Positions 28,801 to 40,873 of a DNA stretch of 64,000 bases are shown here, piece by piece. Below the pieces are notes generated by a model. That model was not told the DNA's origin, did no database searches, and was given only the letters and a program-made list of their open reading frames with translations. Position numbers and translations under genes: made by a program. Origin of the DNA: Mesostigma viride (taxonomy: Eukaryota > Streptophyta > Mesostigmatophyceae > Mesostigmatales > Mesostigmataceae); assembly GCA_009746045.1 (NCBI GenBank), contig RPFO01000312.1, forward strand, positions 2,477,279-2,541,278, written 5' to 3'. Every line of letters begins with the position of its first letter. The first letter of the stretch is position 1.

Positions 28801-30126
28801 CCTCGGCCGGGTGCCCAGCATGTGGGGCATATCCGACAATTACCGAGAGCATAATGGGGGTCCGTCCTTCAAGGGAGCGGAAAGTGCACTGAAGGATCCG
28901 ATTCGAGCAAAGTTTGTGGTCCACGAGCTGGGCGGCAGCGGTGGGGGAGCACAGCAGGCCCACTCCTCCCTGACCCGGTGCATGCGCCGGGCCGCACAGC
29001 AGTTGCCATTGTAGTGCGAGGGTGACACGCTGAACGGGGCCCTCAAAGGAGCGTCGGTGCTCTTGGACCCCAAGCACATCAATGCCATATAGGCGGCAGT
29101 AGTGGACAAGCTCGTTGGCCCGCGGGGGGCATCTCCCCCGGGCAGGGTGCGGACATTGTAGGTTGCGATGCGCAGCGAGTGGTGCCGGCGTTGGCCCAGC
29201 AGGGGGCGCCGGGGACCCGCGGTGTCGGCAGGGGGTTGGGGGGAGGCTGGCGGGGACGTGTGTGCGGCATGAGATAACATAGTACTTTTCAACGCGCATA
29301 GGGCACCCTCCAGGCGGGCGGCGCGACTTGCTCGCCTGGTCTTGGGGTCAAAGAATGCAGCATACCGTTGGGAGTGCCGGGTTGCGAAAGCCAGCAGGCG
29401 CTCCTTGTTGCGAAGTTGGCGATGAAGGTCGCGGCTTTGACTCCGTTGCGTCGTCCGTGAGATTGGACTATCCAAGACACGCTCGGCCATCGGACGACGG
29501 GTGCGCACGCGACATACGCCACCTGCCCCCTTCGCCGGGCCGAGGTCCTTTCCCCCTTGCCTCCTGGCGTTCTCCCGCTGGTCCCGACCCTCGCTCGTGT
29601 CCGTGCGCCGCCAGCCAAACGCGCATGCCCCCCAACACCCGCCTCCCCTGTGCGTGGTCGTGCGGTGGGTTGCGCGCCGGCTTGGCTGCCTCCTCCAGCG
29701 CCCCCCTCCTGGCCGTGGGGGCCGTCCCCGAGCCGGTCTTGTCCTCGGCTGCAGCGATCGAGCCCTGACCGCCCGGCGGCCGGCCCCGCCCTGGGTTCCG
29801 CGGCGGCCGCGGCTCCTGCAGCTGTCGTTCCTCTGGCTGAGGGTGCTCCCGACCCCTCCCCCTCTCGGCCCGGGGCTGCTCGACCGGGTGGGCGCACCCC
29901 TTCCCCTGGGGTTGGCCACCCCGCAGCCCCATCCGGGGTGCCCCGCACTGGCCGGGTACTCGTGCGCACTGACGCGCCCGGCGCGGGGTCGGGTTTCCGC
30001 TGGCGCTCCCCCCGGTTTCAGCGGGCGTTGTCCCCGGCCGCGGCTCGGCGCCGCCTGCCGATGCCCTTTTCCGGTGCACCGTGCTGCTTCCCTCGGGGTC
30101 GCCCTGTCGGTGCTAGTGGGTTCCAC
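25896..30126 (-). pseudogene. AP-endonuclease-type LINE (non-LTR retrotransposon), frameshifted
   Basis: Reading on the minus strand from about 30126: an Arg/Pro-rich N-terminus, then an endonuclease/exonuclease/phosphatase fold start (RIATYNVRTLPGG near 29150, GIDVLGVQEHRR, VGYAPHAGH), a linker, then reverse transcriptase with YKGKGSAADTGNYRG, FVDYTKAFDT, GCVLSPYLF and the catalytic LIYADDTTLV at about 26,870. The C-terminal ILLYGCEAWTL...RMLRHILGV pattern is common in APE-type LINEs such as RTE-like clades. Frame changes occur near 29,125, 27,790-27,690 and 27,060, mostly at G or C runs, so this copy is not translatable as one protein. The stop is at 25896 and a TGTAA-containing AT-rich tail follows. 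Clade assignment is uncertain. Confidence 0.85.
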
Positions 30127-30289
30127 AACCTGTAACCTGCTCTGCTACTGTAGCACCTTCGCGCCGTGCACCCCGATCTCGGCCCGGCAGATCTGCAGGC
30201 CATGAGCTGCTACTGTACTGTACCGCTGGCAGCCCGGAGACCCACTGCCAGCGCGTATATATTCCAATCTCGGACGGGCCCCCAGCATG
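30127..30289. other. Spacer between two head-to-head LINEs
   Basis: Short GC-rich spacer with a TATATATT stretch at 30257-30264. It lies between the 5' end of the minus-strand LINE and the 5' side of the plus-strand LINE. No ORF of its own. Confidence 0.4.
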
Positions 30290-33200
30290 CCCGCAGTTGC
30301 TCCGGCCAACGCCCCCTCAACAGGCCGGCCGTCCCAGCCCCCCTCCCCCCCTCACTCCTCGGCACTGCTCGGCTCCCAGGCGCCGCCTGATCACCCGGCT
30401 GGCTGGCGCTGGCTCGACACGGTTTCCTGCATGGGAGGCATGTGCCATCAACCCGGCGTCCACCCTGGCCGACCTTCCCCACCGTGGGCGCAACCTGTTC
30501 ACGCAATGCGCTCTCGTTTCTTTGCAGCGCATGGCACGCCGCTCCGGATGACCCGCTTGGGTTTAAACTTTACCTGGTGACCCCCCGCTTGCTCCTCACC
30601 CCGCTCGGGCACGGCGTGCGCGGCCTCCAGGGTGCGGTTATCCGGCCCGTTGTCAGTTTCTCAGTGCAGGGGGACTGGCTGGGAGGGGCTGTTTGGCGTG
30701 CCACCCCCACGCACCGCCCGGCTGTCCGGGGAGGTCTCCCGGCTTCGACCGCGTGGCCGCTGATCGATGTCCTCCGCCTCCTCAGTGAGGGTCAGCTTAG
30801 CCGGGCCACATTGACCCGCTTGGAAATGGCCAAGCTGGCCCCTGCTAATGCAGCTACCCTGGCGGCGATGGAGGCGGCTTCACCCCGAGGAGCCTGGGTT
30901 TCAGCTCCCCACGCACGACCCCCACGCCGGTGCCCCTCGATCCTGCTGCTGGACCATGACTGCTTCTTGGTTGGAGGTGCTCCGTGAACTTCCGCAGGCT
31001 TCCTCCACGGGGCCGCCGTCGGGCTGGCGCTACGAGCACTTGGAGGTGCTGGTGGGGCTGACGGGGGCGAGGACCTTCTCTTTGGCACCCTCATGCACCG
31101 ACCTGGCGGCAGGTCGCGTGCCCCCCGCTGCGCGCGAGTGGCTCGCGGGCGCGCGCCTCCTGGCTCTACTCAAGGGTGTCCTGCCCCCCGGCCCCTGCGG
31201 GCAAGCCGGTGCGCCCGATCGCATGCCGGGGGGGTGCTCCGCAAGCTGGTGGGCAAAGTGATTTGCCGCCACTTGTTGTCCAGGTCCGGTGCACCCTGCA
31301 GGGCGACCCCATGCATGGGGCCCCTGTACTTTCAGTGCCGCCCCCCTCCAGGTTTGTCTCCGCGAGGTCCACTGTCGCCGCTCACGTCCCGGCGATTGCC
31401 ATATACTGGCATACCTCGACGACATCTACCTCATGGGCACCGTGCCGGACACCAACGCGGCCCTTCTGGCCCTGCAGACGCGGCAGTGGCTGCCATCAAT
31501 TCCTCGAGTTGTCTGACAGACCCTGGCCAAATGCTCGGTGTACTCGCCCCTGAGGGCGATAATGACATTTGCTCGGGCTTTCCGCCGCAGCTCCCAATGG
31601 GCCGGAACGAAGGTCTCCATGGGTTGGACGTCCTTGGCGTTCCGGCCGCCGACCCCGATTTCGTCATCGACGCCCTAGCTGCGGGCCGCCATCGAGGAGC
31701 GCACCGCCGAGGTCTTGCCATTGATTGCTCGCCTGCATGATTCGCAGACCAAGGGGCTGCTCCTCTGTTTTTGCAATTTGCGCGCACCGCCTCGCGTCGT
31801 TTATTGGCTCCGGGGCGCCCTCCCCGCCCAGGTCCGGATCGCCGCCGAGGGCCACGACGAGCGAACGTATCCAGTCGGCCTTGGCGCAGCTCGTTCCTGG
31901 CCCTGATCTCCCGGCTCATTCTCCCGCATCGCTTCCCTGCCCGGCCGGCGGATGGGAGGCTGACTGGCTGTGCATGTCTGACTCGTGCCGCCCGGCTGGC
32001 CCCGGCGGCGTTTTTGGGCTCTCATTGCTCAGTCGTGGGCAGAAATCTGTCGGCTCCTTTCCCTAAGTTTTGGCTACGGCGGCGCCTGACCTGACTTGGA
32101 CCCAGCCAGCCCCTACCCTTTCATCACCGCCATCCAGGATGCTTATTATGCTGAGATCCAGCAGGCCTGCACTACCGTCCGCACCCCTCAGGCCGCCCAA
32201 CGCCGCCTTATGTACTCGGGGCACTCCCTCGGTCACCACCGTCCTCTCCCCCGCAGCATTCCCTGCCCGCGTCATCGATAAAAACAGAAAACCTACGCGG
32301 GCATTCTGCACACGGCGGATTGGATGGCTCTTTTTGATGACCTCAACGCCCATGGGGTCGCGCGTGACTGTTAATTCTCACTCTCATTGCGGATTGTATG
32401 CTCGGCTTACCTCCGAGCTCTCCCTATGGGCCCCCCTTTTGTCCTGGCGCCCAGTCACTATCCGGTGGCACTGCGATATACCAACTGTTTGCCCCGCAAC
32501 CTCTTGTTCCCGCAGGGCGGCCCTGTGGTATAGCTGCGGGCAGGCATTGGACCCCACTGGGACCCACTACCTGTCATGCATGGGTGGCCAGCAGAATCAG
32601 AAGTGGTACTTGTACTTAATTGCACACTGTTTGAACATGCAGTCCTGAAGGTGGTGCTCGCCATGGTCCAGTCCGTTTTCCCCCATGCACGCGAACATCC
32701 GGTCTGAGGATGCGGACGGCGCGGCTTTCTACTCCCCCAACAACCGACCTGACAACGTGGTTCTGGACTTTGAGGGAGGCGGCCGGCACTTGCTCATTGA
32801 CGTTTCTGTGGCTCGCCCCTTGGCTCTTAGCCATGTGGTTGGTGCATCCCATGCAGGCGGCGGGCTACTCGGCAGATCGGGCTGAGAGGGCCAAGCTCAC
32901 GGCCTATGGGGACGTCGGGCACCACCGTGTGGTGCCTTTTGTCTTGGAGGAGTTCGGGGCCATGGGGACCCTGACCACCGGCTTCTTTAAGGAGTGCTGC
33001 CGGCTCCGGGAGGACCGCATGGACCTGGAGGGCCAGCGGGCCCCTTGGTCAGCGCGGACCTGTACATCAGTATTGGCGCCAACGCCTTTTGGTAGCGCTT
33101 ACCCGGGCTATGGCTGACATCTTCAATGCTCCGCTGCACGCGGGCTCACTTTGCGGCGCAGCACGGCTATTAGGCTGTTTTACTTCATTCCGCAGTGTAG

Positions 33201-33345
33201 ATCGAGTCAGTCCCATGCCGGCTGTATAGTAGTTGTTTTGTCGTGGTATCTTTTGTTATAGCGTTGGATTTGTTTATTTTTACGTGGGTGCCTTTACTCT
33301 GATGTAAGTAATTATATACTACTATTTTTTAAATATATACTACTG
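30290..33345 (+). pseudogene. Restriction-like-endonuclease-type LINE, long degenerate copy
   Basis: Plus-strand pieces in several frames: GPPSGWRYEHLEVLVGLTGA and PPAAREWLAGARLLALLKG (RT N-terminal region, near 31,010-31,180), AYLDDIYLMGTVPDT (RT catalytic motif, near 31,410-31,450), a partial CCHC knuckle CGQALDPTGTHYLSC (near 32,530-32,580), and a C-terminal domain with RPDNVVLDFEGGGRHLLIDV (near 32,745-32,805). An RPD...D motif after a CCHC is the layout of R2/NeSL/HERO-type LINEs, whose endonuclease is PD-(D/E)xK-like. The end is near 33,172, followed by a tail with GATGTAAGTAATTATATACT. Many frameshifts; inactive. Confidence 0.75.
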
Positions 33346-33740
33346 TGTATTCATTGAGAATGATAAGTTACGGAGGTGAGAGAGGCATGCAACATGAAGA
33401 AAAACCGGAAAAGAAGAAGAGCCCTGAAGAAATTAATAGGAATCTGACACGGACATCCAAGGATCACGCCAGCTGCACAAGGTACAACTAACTATATACA
33501 TCACAAAACTTTGACATGCAGCAACATCGATCGCTGCCGGCCCACCATGCATGCAGGCCTGCATGGGAGGGATCTAGACCGCATGGGTCGCGACAAAGTC
33601 GGCCCGGCCGGGTGCGACGGAATAACACATCAGCCACACGTGCGAGTGACTCAGGGCGAGTGACAGGCGCTGCCGCCAATATACGAGGACCACGTGCGGG
33701 CAGACCACGGGGCGGTCTGACCCTCGAGGTTTTAATATGT
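33346..33740 (-). mobile_element. RLE-type LINE 3' end fragment (subfamily B), minus strand
   Basis: Matches the 3' end of the copies at 42.4-44.3 kb: TTCATTGAGAATGATA, GGATCACGCCAGC and the tri-nucleotide pattern around GGGGCGGTCTGACCCTCGAG are shared. It joins the preceding plus-strand copy tail to tail at about 33,345. 5'-truncated, as is usual for LINEs. Confidence 0.75.
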
Positions 33741-33759
33741 ATGTCGTGGTTCCGAACTC

Positions 33760-35090
33760 AAAGTCCAGTGGACTTTGAGGGAGGCGGCCGGCACTTGCTC
33801 ATTGACGTTACTGTGGCTCGCCCCTTCAAGGCTCTTAGCCATGTGGTTGGTGCATCCCAGGCGGAGGGCTATACACGGCGGATCGGGCTGAGCGGGCCAA
33901 GCTCACGGCCTATGGCTATACGTCAGGCACCACTGCGTACGACAGTGGTGCCCTTTGTCTTGGAGGAGTTCGGGGCCGGCCATGGGGACCCTGACCGCCG
34001 GCTTCTTTAAGGAGTGCTGCCGGCTCCGGGAGGACCGCCTGCCAGGACCTGGAGGGCCAGCGCGCCCCTTGGTTGCAGTGCAGACCTGGACGTCGTATGT
34101 ATGTACTGGCGCCAACGCCTTTTGGTAGCGCTTACCCGGGCTATCGCTGATATCAGTGCTCCGCTGCACGCGGGCTGACTTTGCAGCGCAGCACCGTTAT
34201 TAGGCTGTTTTACGTCATTCCGCGGTGTGGATCGAGTGTCCCTGTTGAAAGAACTGACAGGGTTTGCCTTTTCAATGCTGTGATTGGAACCCTTTGTGCC
34301 TGACCTTGCAGGTGCAGGCTATGGAGGAGTGAAGAGACTCAGAGGCGGAGACCTGATTGAGGCAGAATGAAGAGTACCCTCAATACTAAGGAGGGCTACT
34401 CCTTTTATTGTTTCTTAGAATAGAAAAGATGCCATTTAGATGCTGCAGCATATTCTAGGAATATGCTGAGAAAGATGTTGTGGCAGATGCTTAGGAATAT
34501 GCTCTATAGCATGGGAATATTCTGTCCAGCTCACAGGTTAATTTCTAGAATGTTCTGAGCATGAAACAGCAAGCTGTCATCTGTCATGATAATATTGAAA
34601 CACCTATCTATATTCTAATGAAAAGACACTTGTCAAACAAAGAGCACCCACCGACATCTGTTCAGTGAGTGACACCGGTTGGCATGACCACTGGTGTCAG
34701 ACTGTTGTCAGAACACTGTCATGTCAGATCCTACATGTCAGATCCTACTTGTCAGATCAGTTGCCACTTGTGCTGCCAAGACACTAGGAAAGCTGTGACA
34801 GGCCATAACTCACTAAATACTTGTCCAAATTAAACCGGGACAAGTTCTGTAGAAACGTTAAAACAAACTCTATCTCAGTGGCCAGTCAGCAGCACTGTCT
34901 AGTCAGGGCAGGTGGGTACAATACAAGGACCATGTCCTTGACAGTCCCAAGCCGGCTGACGTTATTTTGTCGTGGTATCTCTTGTTAGCGTTGCATGGCT
35001 TTATTCATGTTTGATTGGGTGCACTCTGATGTAAGTTATATTATAATAACTAACATCATAATATATCTAACTAATAATTATATATATTAA
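33760..35090 (+). pseudogene. RLE-type LINE C-terminal copy, split by a solo LTR
   Basis: Begins mid-ORF with GTGGACTTTGAGGGAGGCGG and carries the C-terminal segment GGGRHLLIDVTVARP...VPFVLEEFG with several small insertions that shift the frame. The 3' UTR (ATTCCGCGGTGTGGATCGAG) stops at 34,242 and resumes at 34,944 (CAAGCCGGCTGACG, GTGCACTCTGATGTAAG), interrupted by the 701-bp LTR. An AT-rich tail ends near 35,090. Confidence 0.75.
34243..34943. mobile_element. Solo LTR, 701 bp, with 5-bp target duplication
   Basis: The stretch starts TGTTGAAAGAACTG and ends CCATGTCCTTGACA, thus the canonical TG...CA, and is flanked on both sides by GTCCC (34238-34242 and 34944-34948). The uninterrupted copy of the same LINE 3' UTR near 33,190-33,215 lacks this 0.7 kb, which gives an empty-site comparison. 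It has no ORF. It differs from the 11.6-kb gypsy LTR in this window, so it represents another LTR family. Confidence 0.85.
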
Positions 35091-35605
35091 AATCCCTTGG
35101 CTCTTAGCCACGTGGCTGGGGCCTCCCTCACGGCAGGTTACACGGCGGACCGGGCGGAGCGGGCCAAGCTCCTGGCCTACGGCGACGTCGGGCACCATCG
35201 TGTGGTGCCCTTTGTCCTGGAGGAGTTTGGGGCCATGGGGCCCCTGACCTCCGCCTTCTTCAAGGAGTGTTGCCGGCTCCGGGAGGACCGGCTGGACCTG
35301 GAGGGCCAGCGGGCCCCATGGTCGGCGCGGACCTGGACGTCATATTGGCGTCAGCGCTTGTCGGTGGCGCTGACTCGGGCCATGGCTGACATCATGCTCC
35401 GCCGTACGCGGGCTGATTTTGCGGTGCAGCAGGGCTATTAGGTTCCTCCCGTTAGGCGTTTCCATTGGTCTTATCGTAGTATAGAGCTTTGACATGGCTC
35501 TGTATATAGGTTTATAGCTGGGCGTTTGCTTTGGTTTGAGTGATTTCACTCTGTTGTAAGTAATTATATTTTTAATATATATTAAAATTAATTATATATA
35601 TTAAA
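35091..35605 (+). mobile_element. RLE-type LINE C-terminal end, subfamily A, frame intact
   Basis: A 5'-truncated copy. Its C-terminal frame is open from about 35,097 to the stop at 35,441 (VPFVLEEFGAMGPLTSAF, TSYWRQRLSVALTRAM, ending AVQQGY). It has a complete 3' UTR with GGTTTGAGTGATTTCACTCT and the tail TGTAAGTAATTATATT. It meets a minus-strand copy tail at about 35,605. Confidence 0.8.
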
Positions 35606-36061
35606 ATTATAATTTCTTACATCAGTGTGAATGCACCCAATTAACCATTATAATTAATTAATTAATTAGTTAATAGATACGTGACTGCGTCACGTGAGCA
35701 TAAGTCCTCAGTGGGGGGGGGAACATGGCCGATGCATGGATCGATGGAAGGTGTAAGCTATATCTAGGTCCTAGTTACAGGGTTGTGGGCACCACGGCCC
35801 GCTGCCATCGCTATGAATGCCGTACGCGGTCACACACGGTGCCCCCACAGACTTGGGGGTGGTTTCCTTCATCACTATGTACTTGCCATCTATCCTTGCG
35901 TACCTGGCATCTGCCTCCATAGTACAGACAAACCAGGAGGCTGCCCGGGTGTGAGCCCGTCACGTCTAGTTTAGCACATGTCCATTGTCACCATCCCGAG
36001 TCTATCACGAAAAGTCCACGGGTGGCGGCCCTGCCGCGCGCGGCCTGGCTGGGGCACGCCA
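35606..36061. other. Spacer between inverted LINE ends
   Basis: A minus-strand LINE tail fragment (TTACATCAGTGTGAATGCAC, 35,609-35,650) is followed by ATTAATTAATTAATTAG and ACTGCGTCACGTGAGCATAA (35,685-35,704, shared with 25,133). The rest, to 36,061, has no ORF or repeat I recognise. Confidence 0.5.
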
Positions 36062-36410
36062 GGTGAGGACATATATATTTTAAAAATATAATTACTTACA
36101 ACAGAGTGAAATCACTCAAACCAAAGCAAACGCCCAGCTATAAACCTATATACAGAGCCATGTCAAAGCTCTATACTACGATAAGACCAATGGAAACGCC
36201 TAACGGGAGGAACCTAATAGCCCTGCTGCACCGCAAAATCAGCCCGCGTACGGCGGAGCATGATGTCAGCCATGGCCCGAGTCAGCGCCACCGACAAGCG
36301 CTGACGCCAATATGACGTCCAGGTCCGCGCCGACCATGGGGCCCGCTGGAGGACATATATATATTAATAATATAATTACTTACAGCAGAGTGAAATCACT
36401 CAAACCAAAG
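36062..36410 (-). mobile_element. Two RLE-type LINE 3' ends (subfamily A), minus strand
   Basis: 36,062-36,345 is the inverted counterpart of 35,330-35,590, covering the last about 25 codons, the 3' UTR and the tail (TATAATTACTTACAACAGAG). A second, shorter tail (TATAATTACTTACAGCAGAG) follows at 36,350-36,410. Confidence 0.8.
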
Positions 36411-36424
36411 CAAACCAACCGAAG

Positions 36425-37206
36425 TATATATATCACCATGCCTCGAGGCCCACCCCGCCCACGCTGTCGTCAAGGTCGACTGCCACCACGCGTTCAACAG
36501 TCTGTCCCGCGCAAGCATGTTTGCGGCAGTCATGGAGTCCTTCGAGGACTTGTACGCTTAATTGGCCAGCCGTGTGCTACGGCCAGCCCGGCCAACTGGT
36601 TCACATCATGGAGGACGGCACTCGCGGCGGCTTGCTGTCGCGGTCGGGCACCCAGCGAGGGGACCCCCTGGGACCCCTGTACTTTGCCGCCCCCCTCCAG
36701 GGTTGCCTCCACGCGGTCCATGCTGGCCCCCCGGCGGTAGCTATCCAGGCCTACTTGGATGATATCTACCTCATGGGCCCTGTGCCGGACACCACCGCGG
36801 CTCTGCTGGCGCTGCAGACCGCGGTGGCCGACATCAACCTCCAGTTGACCCTGGCCAACTTAGTGCGCGGTGTACTCGCCCCTGCAAGGTGATTGCATGC
36901 TCCGGCTTTCCGCCCCAGCTCTTGGGCCGGGACGAGCGCCTCCATGGGTTGGATGTCCTCGGCGTTCCGCCGGTTGGCGACCCCGAGTTTGTCATCGATG
37001 CTCTGCGGGCCGCCCTCGAGGCACGCACTGAGGTACTGCCCTTGATTGCGCGCCTTCATGATTCGCAGACCAAGGGTCTGCTTCTGTGGTTTTGCGCTCA
37101 CCCTCGCGTCGTTCACTGGCTGCGGGGCGCTCTTCCGGCTCTGACAGGTCCGGCTGGCCGCCGAGGGCCACGACAAACGCATCCAGTCGGCCTTGGCGCA
37201 GCTGGT
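36425..37206 (+). pseudogene. RLE-type LINE reverse-transcriptase fragment
   Basis: Encodes RT motif A (VVKVDCHHAFNSLSRASMF), motif B (GTQRGDPLGPLYFAAPLQG) and catalytic motif C (AYLDDIYLMGPVPDT, near 36,752-36,795), then the thumb-like DEFVIDALRA/ARLHDSQTKGLLLWF region. It has at least two frame breaks and an internal stop, and is truncated at both ends. Confidence 0.8.
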
Positions 37207-37216
37207 CCCGGGCCCC

Positions 37217-37315
37217 GTTGGCGGCGCGTCGGACGGCTGACTTGCCGCCGTTGGCGGCGCGTCGGACGGCTGACTCGCCGCCGTTGGCGGCGCGTCGGAC
37301 GGCTGACTCGTTGCG
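37217..37315. repeat. 33-bp tandem repeat, 3 copies
   Basis: GTTGGCGGCGCGTCGGACGG plus CTGACTTGCCGCC repeated at 37217, 37250 and 37283. It sits at the 3' edge of the LINE fragment. Confidence 0.95.
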
Positions 37316-37933
37316 AACGGCGGCAAGTTAGCCAATGGAAGCTGAAGTGGGGAATCCCAAGGGGGTTCTCTTGCTACAGGGCCAAACGACCTCTGAGATT
37401 AGGTTTGGGGCACATGTCTAGCTTTTGAGTTCTGACTTGTAAAATCACAGCGAGAAATGGATTCCATGATACCAAATTCAGAATAATATGACCTACTCAA
37501 CTGTTTTTCCGAACTTACTGCTACAAAACTAAGTCCTACACTTAGTATGGCATCCACAATGCCACAGCCCAGTACGGCACACACCCACATCAAACTTATT
37601 ATTTATTAAACTTTATTGATGAGCTCGTGAACACTAGTGATGACCCAGCTGGTGGCATGGCAAAACGATTATTCTCTCCGTATAACAAGCTACAAAAATA
37701 GCTAGGAAACTGACAACAACAACGTAGGTCTAGGAAGTCTTGGGCCTTAACCCTTGGGCTTCACTTGAACTTCTTTTTCCTTATTTCCTAGCTGTATAAG
37801 GTGGGGAGCTGGGAATAAAACAACCTAGCTCTAGGAAAGCTTGGGCCTTGGGCCTCACTTAAACATTTTTTCCCGAAGCCTAGTAGGGATAACTGGGAAT
37901 AACACAACCTGTTAAGGAAGGCTTGGGCCACAA
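37316..37933. other. No gene recognised; 3' flank of the hAT element
   Basis: AT-richer sequence with repeated TTGGGCCTT-type phrases at 37,738-37,860 (AGGAAGTCTTGGGCC, GGAAAGCTTGGGCC, GGAAGGCTTGGGCC). It may be 3' UTR and the end of the hAT element, but I could not find a terminal inverted repeat. Confidence 0.35.
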
Positions 37934-40873
37934 CTAAAGCACCAAGCGGTCATCATCATCACTTGGAATTGTTTCTTCTAGCTCTAGGCTGCCTGTGGGC
38001 CCAGCATTGATTGCTGGATTGTTCTTTGCCACTGTATAGCGGTTGCCAGTCTTGCCATGCAACCGGCGTTTCACATCCCCGGCACGCCAGAGCTGGTATG
38101 CGCGCACGTATCCACCCCGCTTCTCAAACTCGGCCAGGGGCAGGGCATTCACGTGCGTCCGCATGGCAGCGTCCAAATGCTCTTTTTTGAGCGAGGTTCG
38201 TCGCTTGTTTTTTATGTTATTCATATTAGCTGAGAACACCCTCTCGTTGGGCACAGAGCCCACCGGCAGGGACAGGTATATCCGCACAACCGTCAGCCAT
38301 GCCGGCATGAGGTTGATCAATGCCGTGCTCCGCACCTTCTTGGCCCACTCCATCCGCCATGGCGCGTAGATGGTGCGACCCTCCTCATCCATCCCTGCCC
38401 TTGGCCATGCCTTCATGACCCGTTTGAAGTCCGGGTATTGCGCCATCAAGTCTTCCTTGCGCACCAGTGGCTCCACCACGAATGGCTCCCCCTCAGGCGG
38501 CGTGCACGTCTGCTCCTCGCAGTACAGCTGCACGATTGGGTTGATGGTGTCAGCCAGCTCGCTGGTAGGTTTGGGATCCTCCCACCACTCAGGGTGGAGC
38601 ACCTCGAAAGCCTCCATCATGTCCACCGCTGGGAAGCGCTCATCAAACGAGGTGAGCACAGTGTCCGCCACGGCTGCCAGCTTTTGCTTGATCCCAGCGA
38701 CCTGGTGCTTGAGCTTGGCGGTGTCCGGTTGCGTGGCCAGGCGCACTTGCTTGCGGGAGCGCGTGACTCTTGCCGCATTCATCCGCTCAGCCGTTGGTCG
38801 GCCCCGCGTGTTGAAGGAAACCTCGTAGCCCACCTCCTTCCCCATGTCTACCAGCTTGACCGTCCCATCCTCCATCTCTTGAAACCTCACCCTTGTCGCC
38901 ACAGGTCGCTCTGGTTGTGGCATGCCGGCCCCATGCAACACCAGCACGTCCTCCCCGGGTCGCTCCGCGTCCCCCCCCCCTCCATCCTCGCTGCCCTCGC
39001 AGTCAGTGCCCTGCAGCAGAGCCTGGAAGGCAGCACCACATGTCGCGCCATCCCCCACGTACAGCTCCTGCATGGATCGCGCGCGTGGTCTTCTCCAGCA
39101 GCCGGCCCACGTCAGCATAATGGCTGTCCTCCCGCTGAAATGACAGCGAGAGGATGTCCATCTGTTGGAACATGGCCATGCAGCAGGCCGTGCGCGGCAA
39201 GCACGAACTCCGCTGAGGTCAGCCGGTCGTAGATGTTCTCCGCCTTCTGCTTGTCCTCCGGCTTGGTGGCGGTCTCCATCCGCTCCACGTTGAACGCCAG
39301 CAGCGCGTCATACTCCTCGATGAAACGCTCTAGAGCTCCACAAATAGACACCCACCGCACATCGTGCATGGCCTTGATTTGCATTTTGCAGCGACTTGCA
39401 ATGCCCGCGCACCAGCTGCTGCAGTTGGAACGCGCCGGTGCGCACGGTGCTCTTGCGAATGTCGGCAGCCACGTCGGCAAGCAGCAGCTGCAAACGCTCC
39501 ACGATGTCGTGCTCCAGCGTGGTCTTGTACACCAAGCTATTGCGATGCGCGGGGCACCACGAGGGCAGCGCAAACGGCGCGAACCACTCCCGGCAGAGGG
39601 TGATCGCGCCCTTGTCTTCCCCTTGCATGACGTTGGCGCCGTCGGCTGCAATGGCGGTCATCTTCCTCGCCAGGGTCTTCAGATCAAAGCCCCCCGTGGT
39701 GGTGAGGCACTCAAGGATGCCCTTGGCGATGTTCTCAGCGGTGGCGACCCCGTTTGGGAGCTCGTGCATCTCGAGGAACTTGGTGGTGCGGAAGCCGTCC
39801 TCGAGCGGGTAGACCATGATGCACTCCTGCTCCTTTTTGCTCAGGTCGCTGCTGTCATCCACGCTGATGCCGAAGAAGGGTGTGCCATGCAGCACTTCAC
39901 GCAGGTCCTCCTTCTGGACCTCGTTGATGCATTCAGCGAATACCCAACCTGCGTCGTCATTCTCGTACTTCTCAGGCAAGGGGAGGCTGGCTGTGCTGCC
40001 GTCGCGGCGGCTGATGTATTTTACAGCCTCCATGGTTTGTTCGAAGCTCAGCATTGGCCGCGCGTTGAGGAGCGTGGAGTACGCGAGAGTGAAAGCATTT
40101 GTCATGCACTCATGCTCGCGCTGGGTGCTGCCCTGTGCTGCAGCACGAAAGGCCTTTCCAGCTGTCCCGAAGAGTCGTGTGCTCAGGGTGAGGTCCTTGA
40201 CTGGCTGGCCCTGTGCGACTTGCTTGTCGAGCTTCCTTTGGTATGTCGTGTGCCCTGTTGACAGCTCGTGCATCGCCATTCGCTGTTTCTTGCACGCCAA
40301 AAGGTAAGGTGATCCACTGCCATTGGAACAGACGGTGCACTCGATTTGCCACTTTCCACCTTGTGTTATCGGCGGCACCTTCTTCGCCCAGGAAAACTTG
40401 TCATCCTCCCACCATTCGTCCCTGGGTTCACGCTTTCCATCATACGTGCGTCCCCGTTGCTTCTTTTTCTGCTTCCTCAGCTGCTCCTTGGCTGCTTCGT
40501 CGTCACTGCTGACATCGATAGGGTTGCCCTGCCCGCTGCCAGAGTCCGCAGAACCCAATGCATCACCATCTTTCCCAGAATCTGGCTCGTCCAATAATAA
40601 TGTTTCCTTCTCGGACGACCGGCCTGGGGGCTCACCAGCATTGCCGGACTGAGCCGATGCTGCTGCTACACCACTGGCAGCACTGCTATCATTTCCCCTT
40701 TTCCTCTTGCTGCGGTTCAGCTCGTTTGCTGCCTGGCCTACGCCAACAATGGCACGCGGACTAGGCGCTGGCGCTTTGGCCATGTCGGCGGCCTGTTTCG
40801 GCATAAAAAAAGCTGCGATCCCCCCAGATTTAATTTTCCCCAGTATTCCTTCCGGCGCCATCCCTTCACCCAA
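37934..40873 (-). pseudogene. hAT-family transposase, broken by about three frameshifts
   Basis: The first ORF starts with ATG at 40,873. It has a Ser/Gly-rich N-terminus, a C2H2-type finger (CTVC ... HELSTGH, near 40,330-40,255), the first catalytic Asp region GISVDDSSDLSKKEQE (near 39,860) and the second, AADGANVMQGEDKG (near 39,630). The C-terminal ORF has the hAT dimerisation signature SVPNERVFSANMNNIKNKRR, LKKEHLDAAMRTHV (near 38,240-38,140) and stops at 37,934. Joining them needs frame changes near 39,400, 39,180 and 39,070. Length and layout fit a KIAA1586/ZNF862-like hAT transposase. With these breaks it should be inactive. Ends of the element were not located. Confidence 0.85.
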
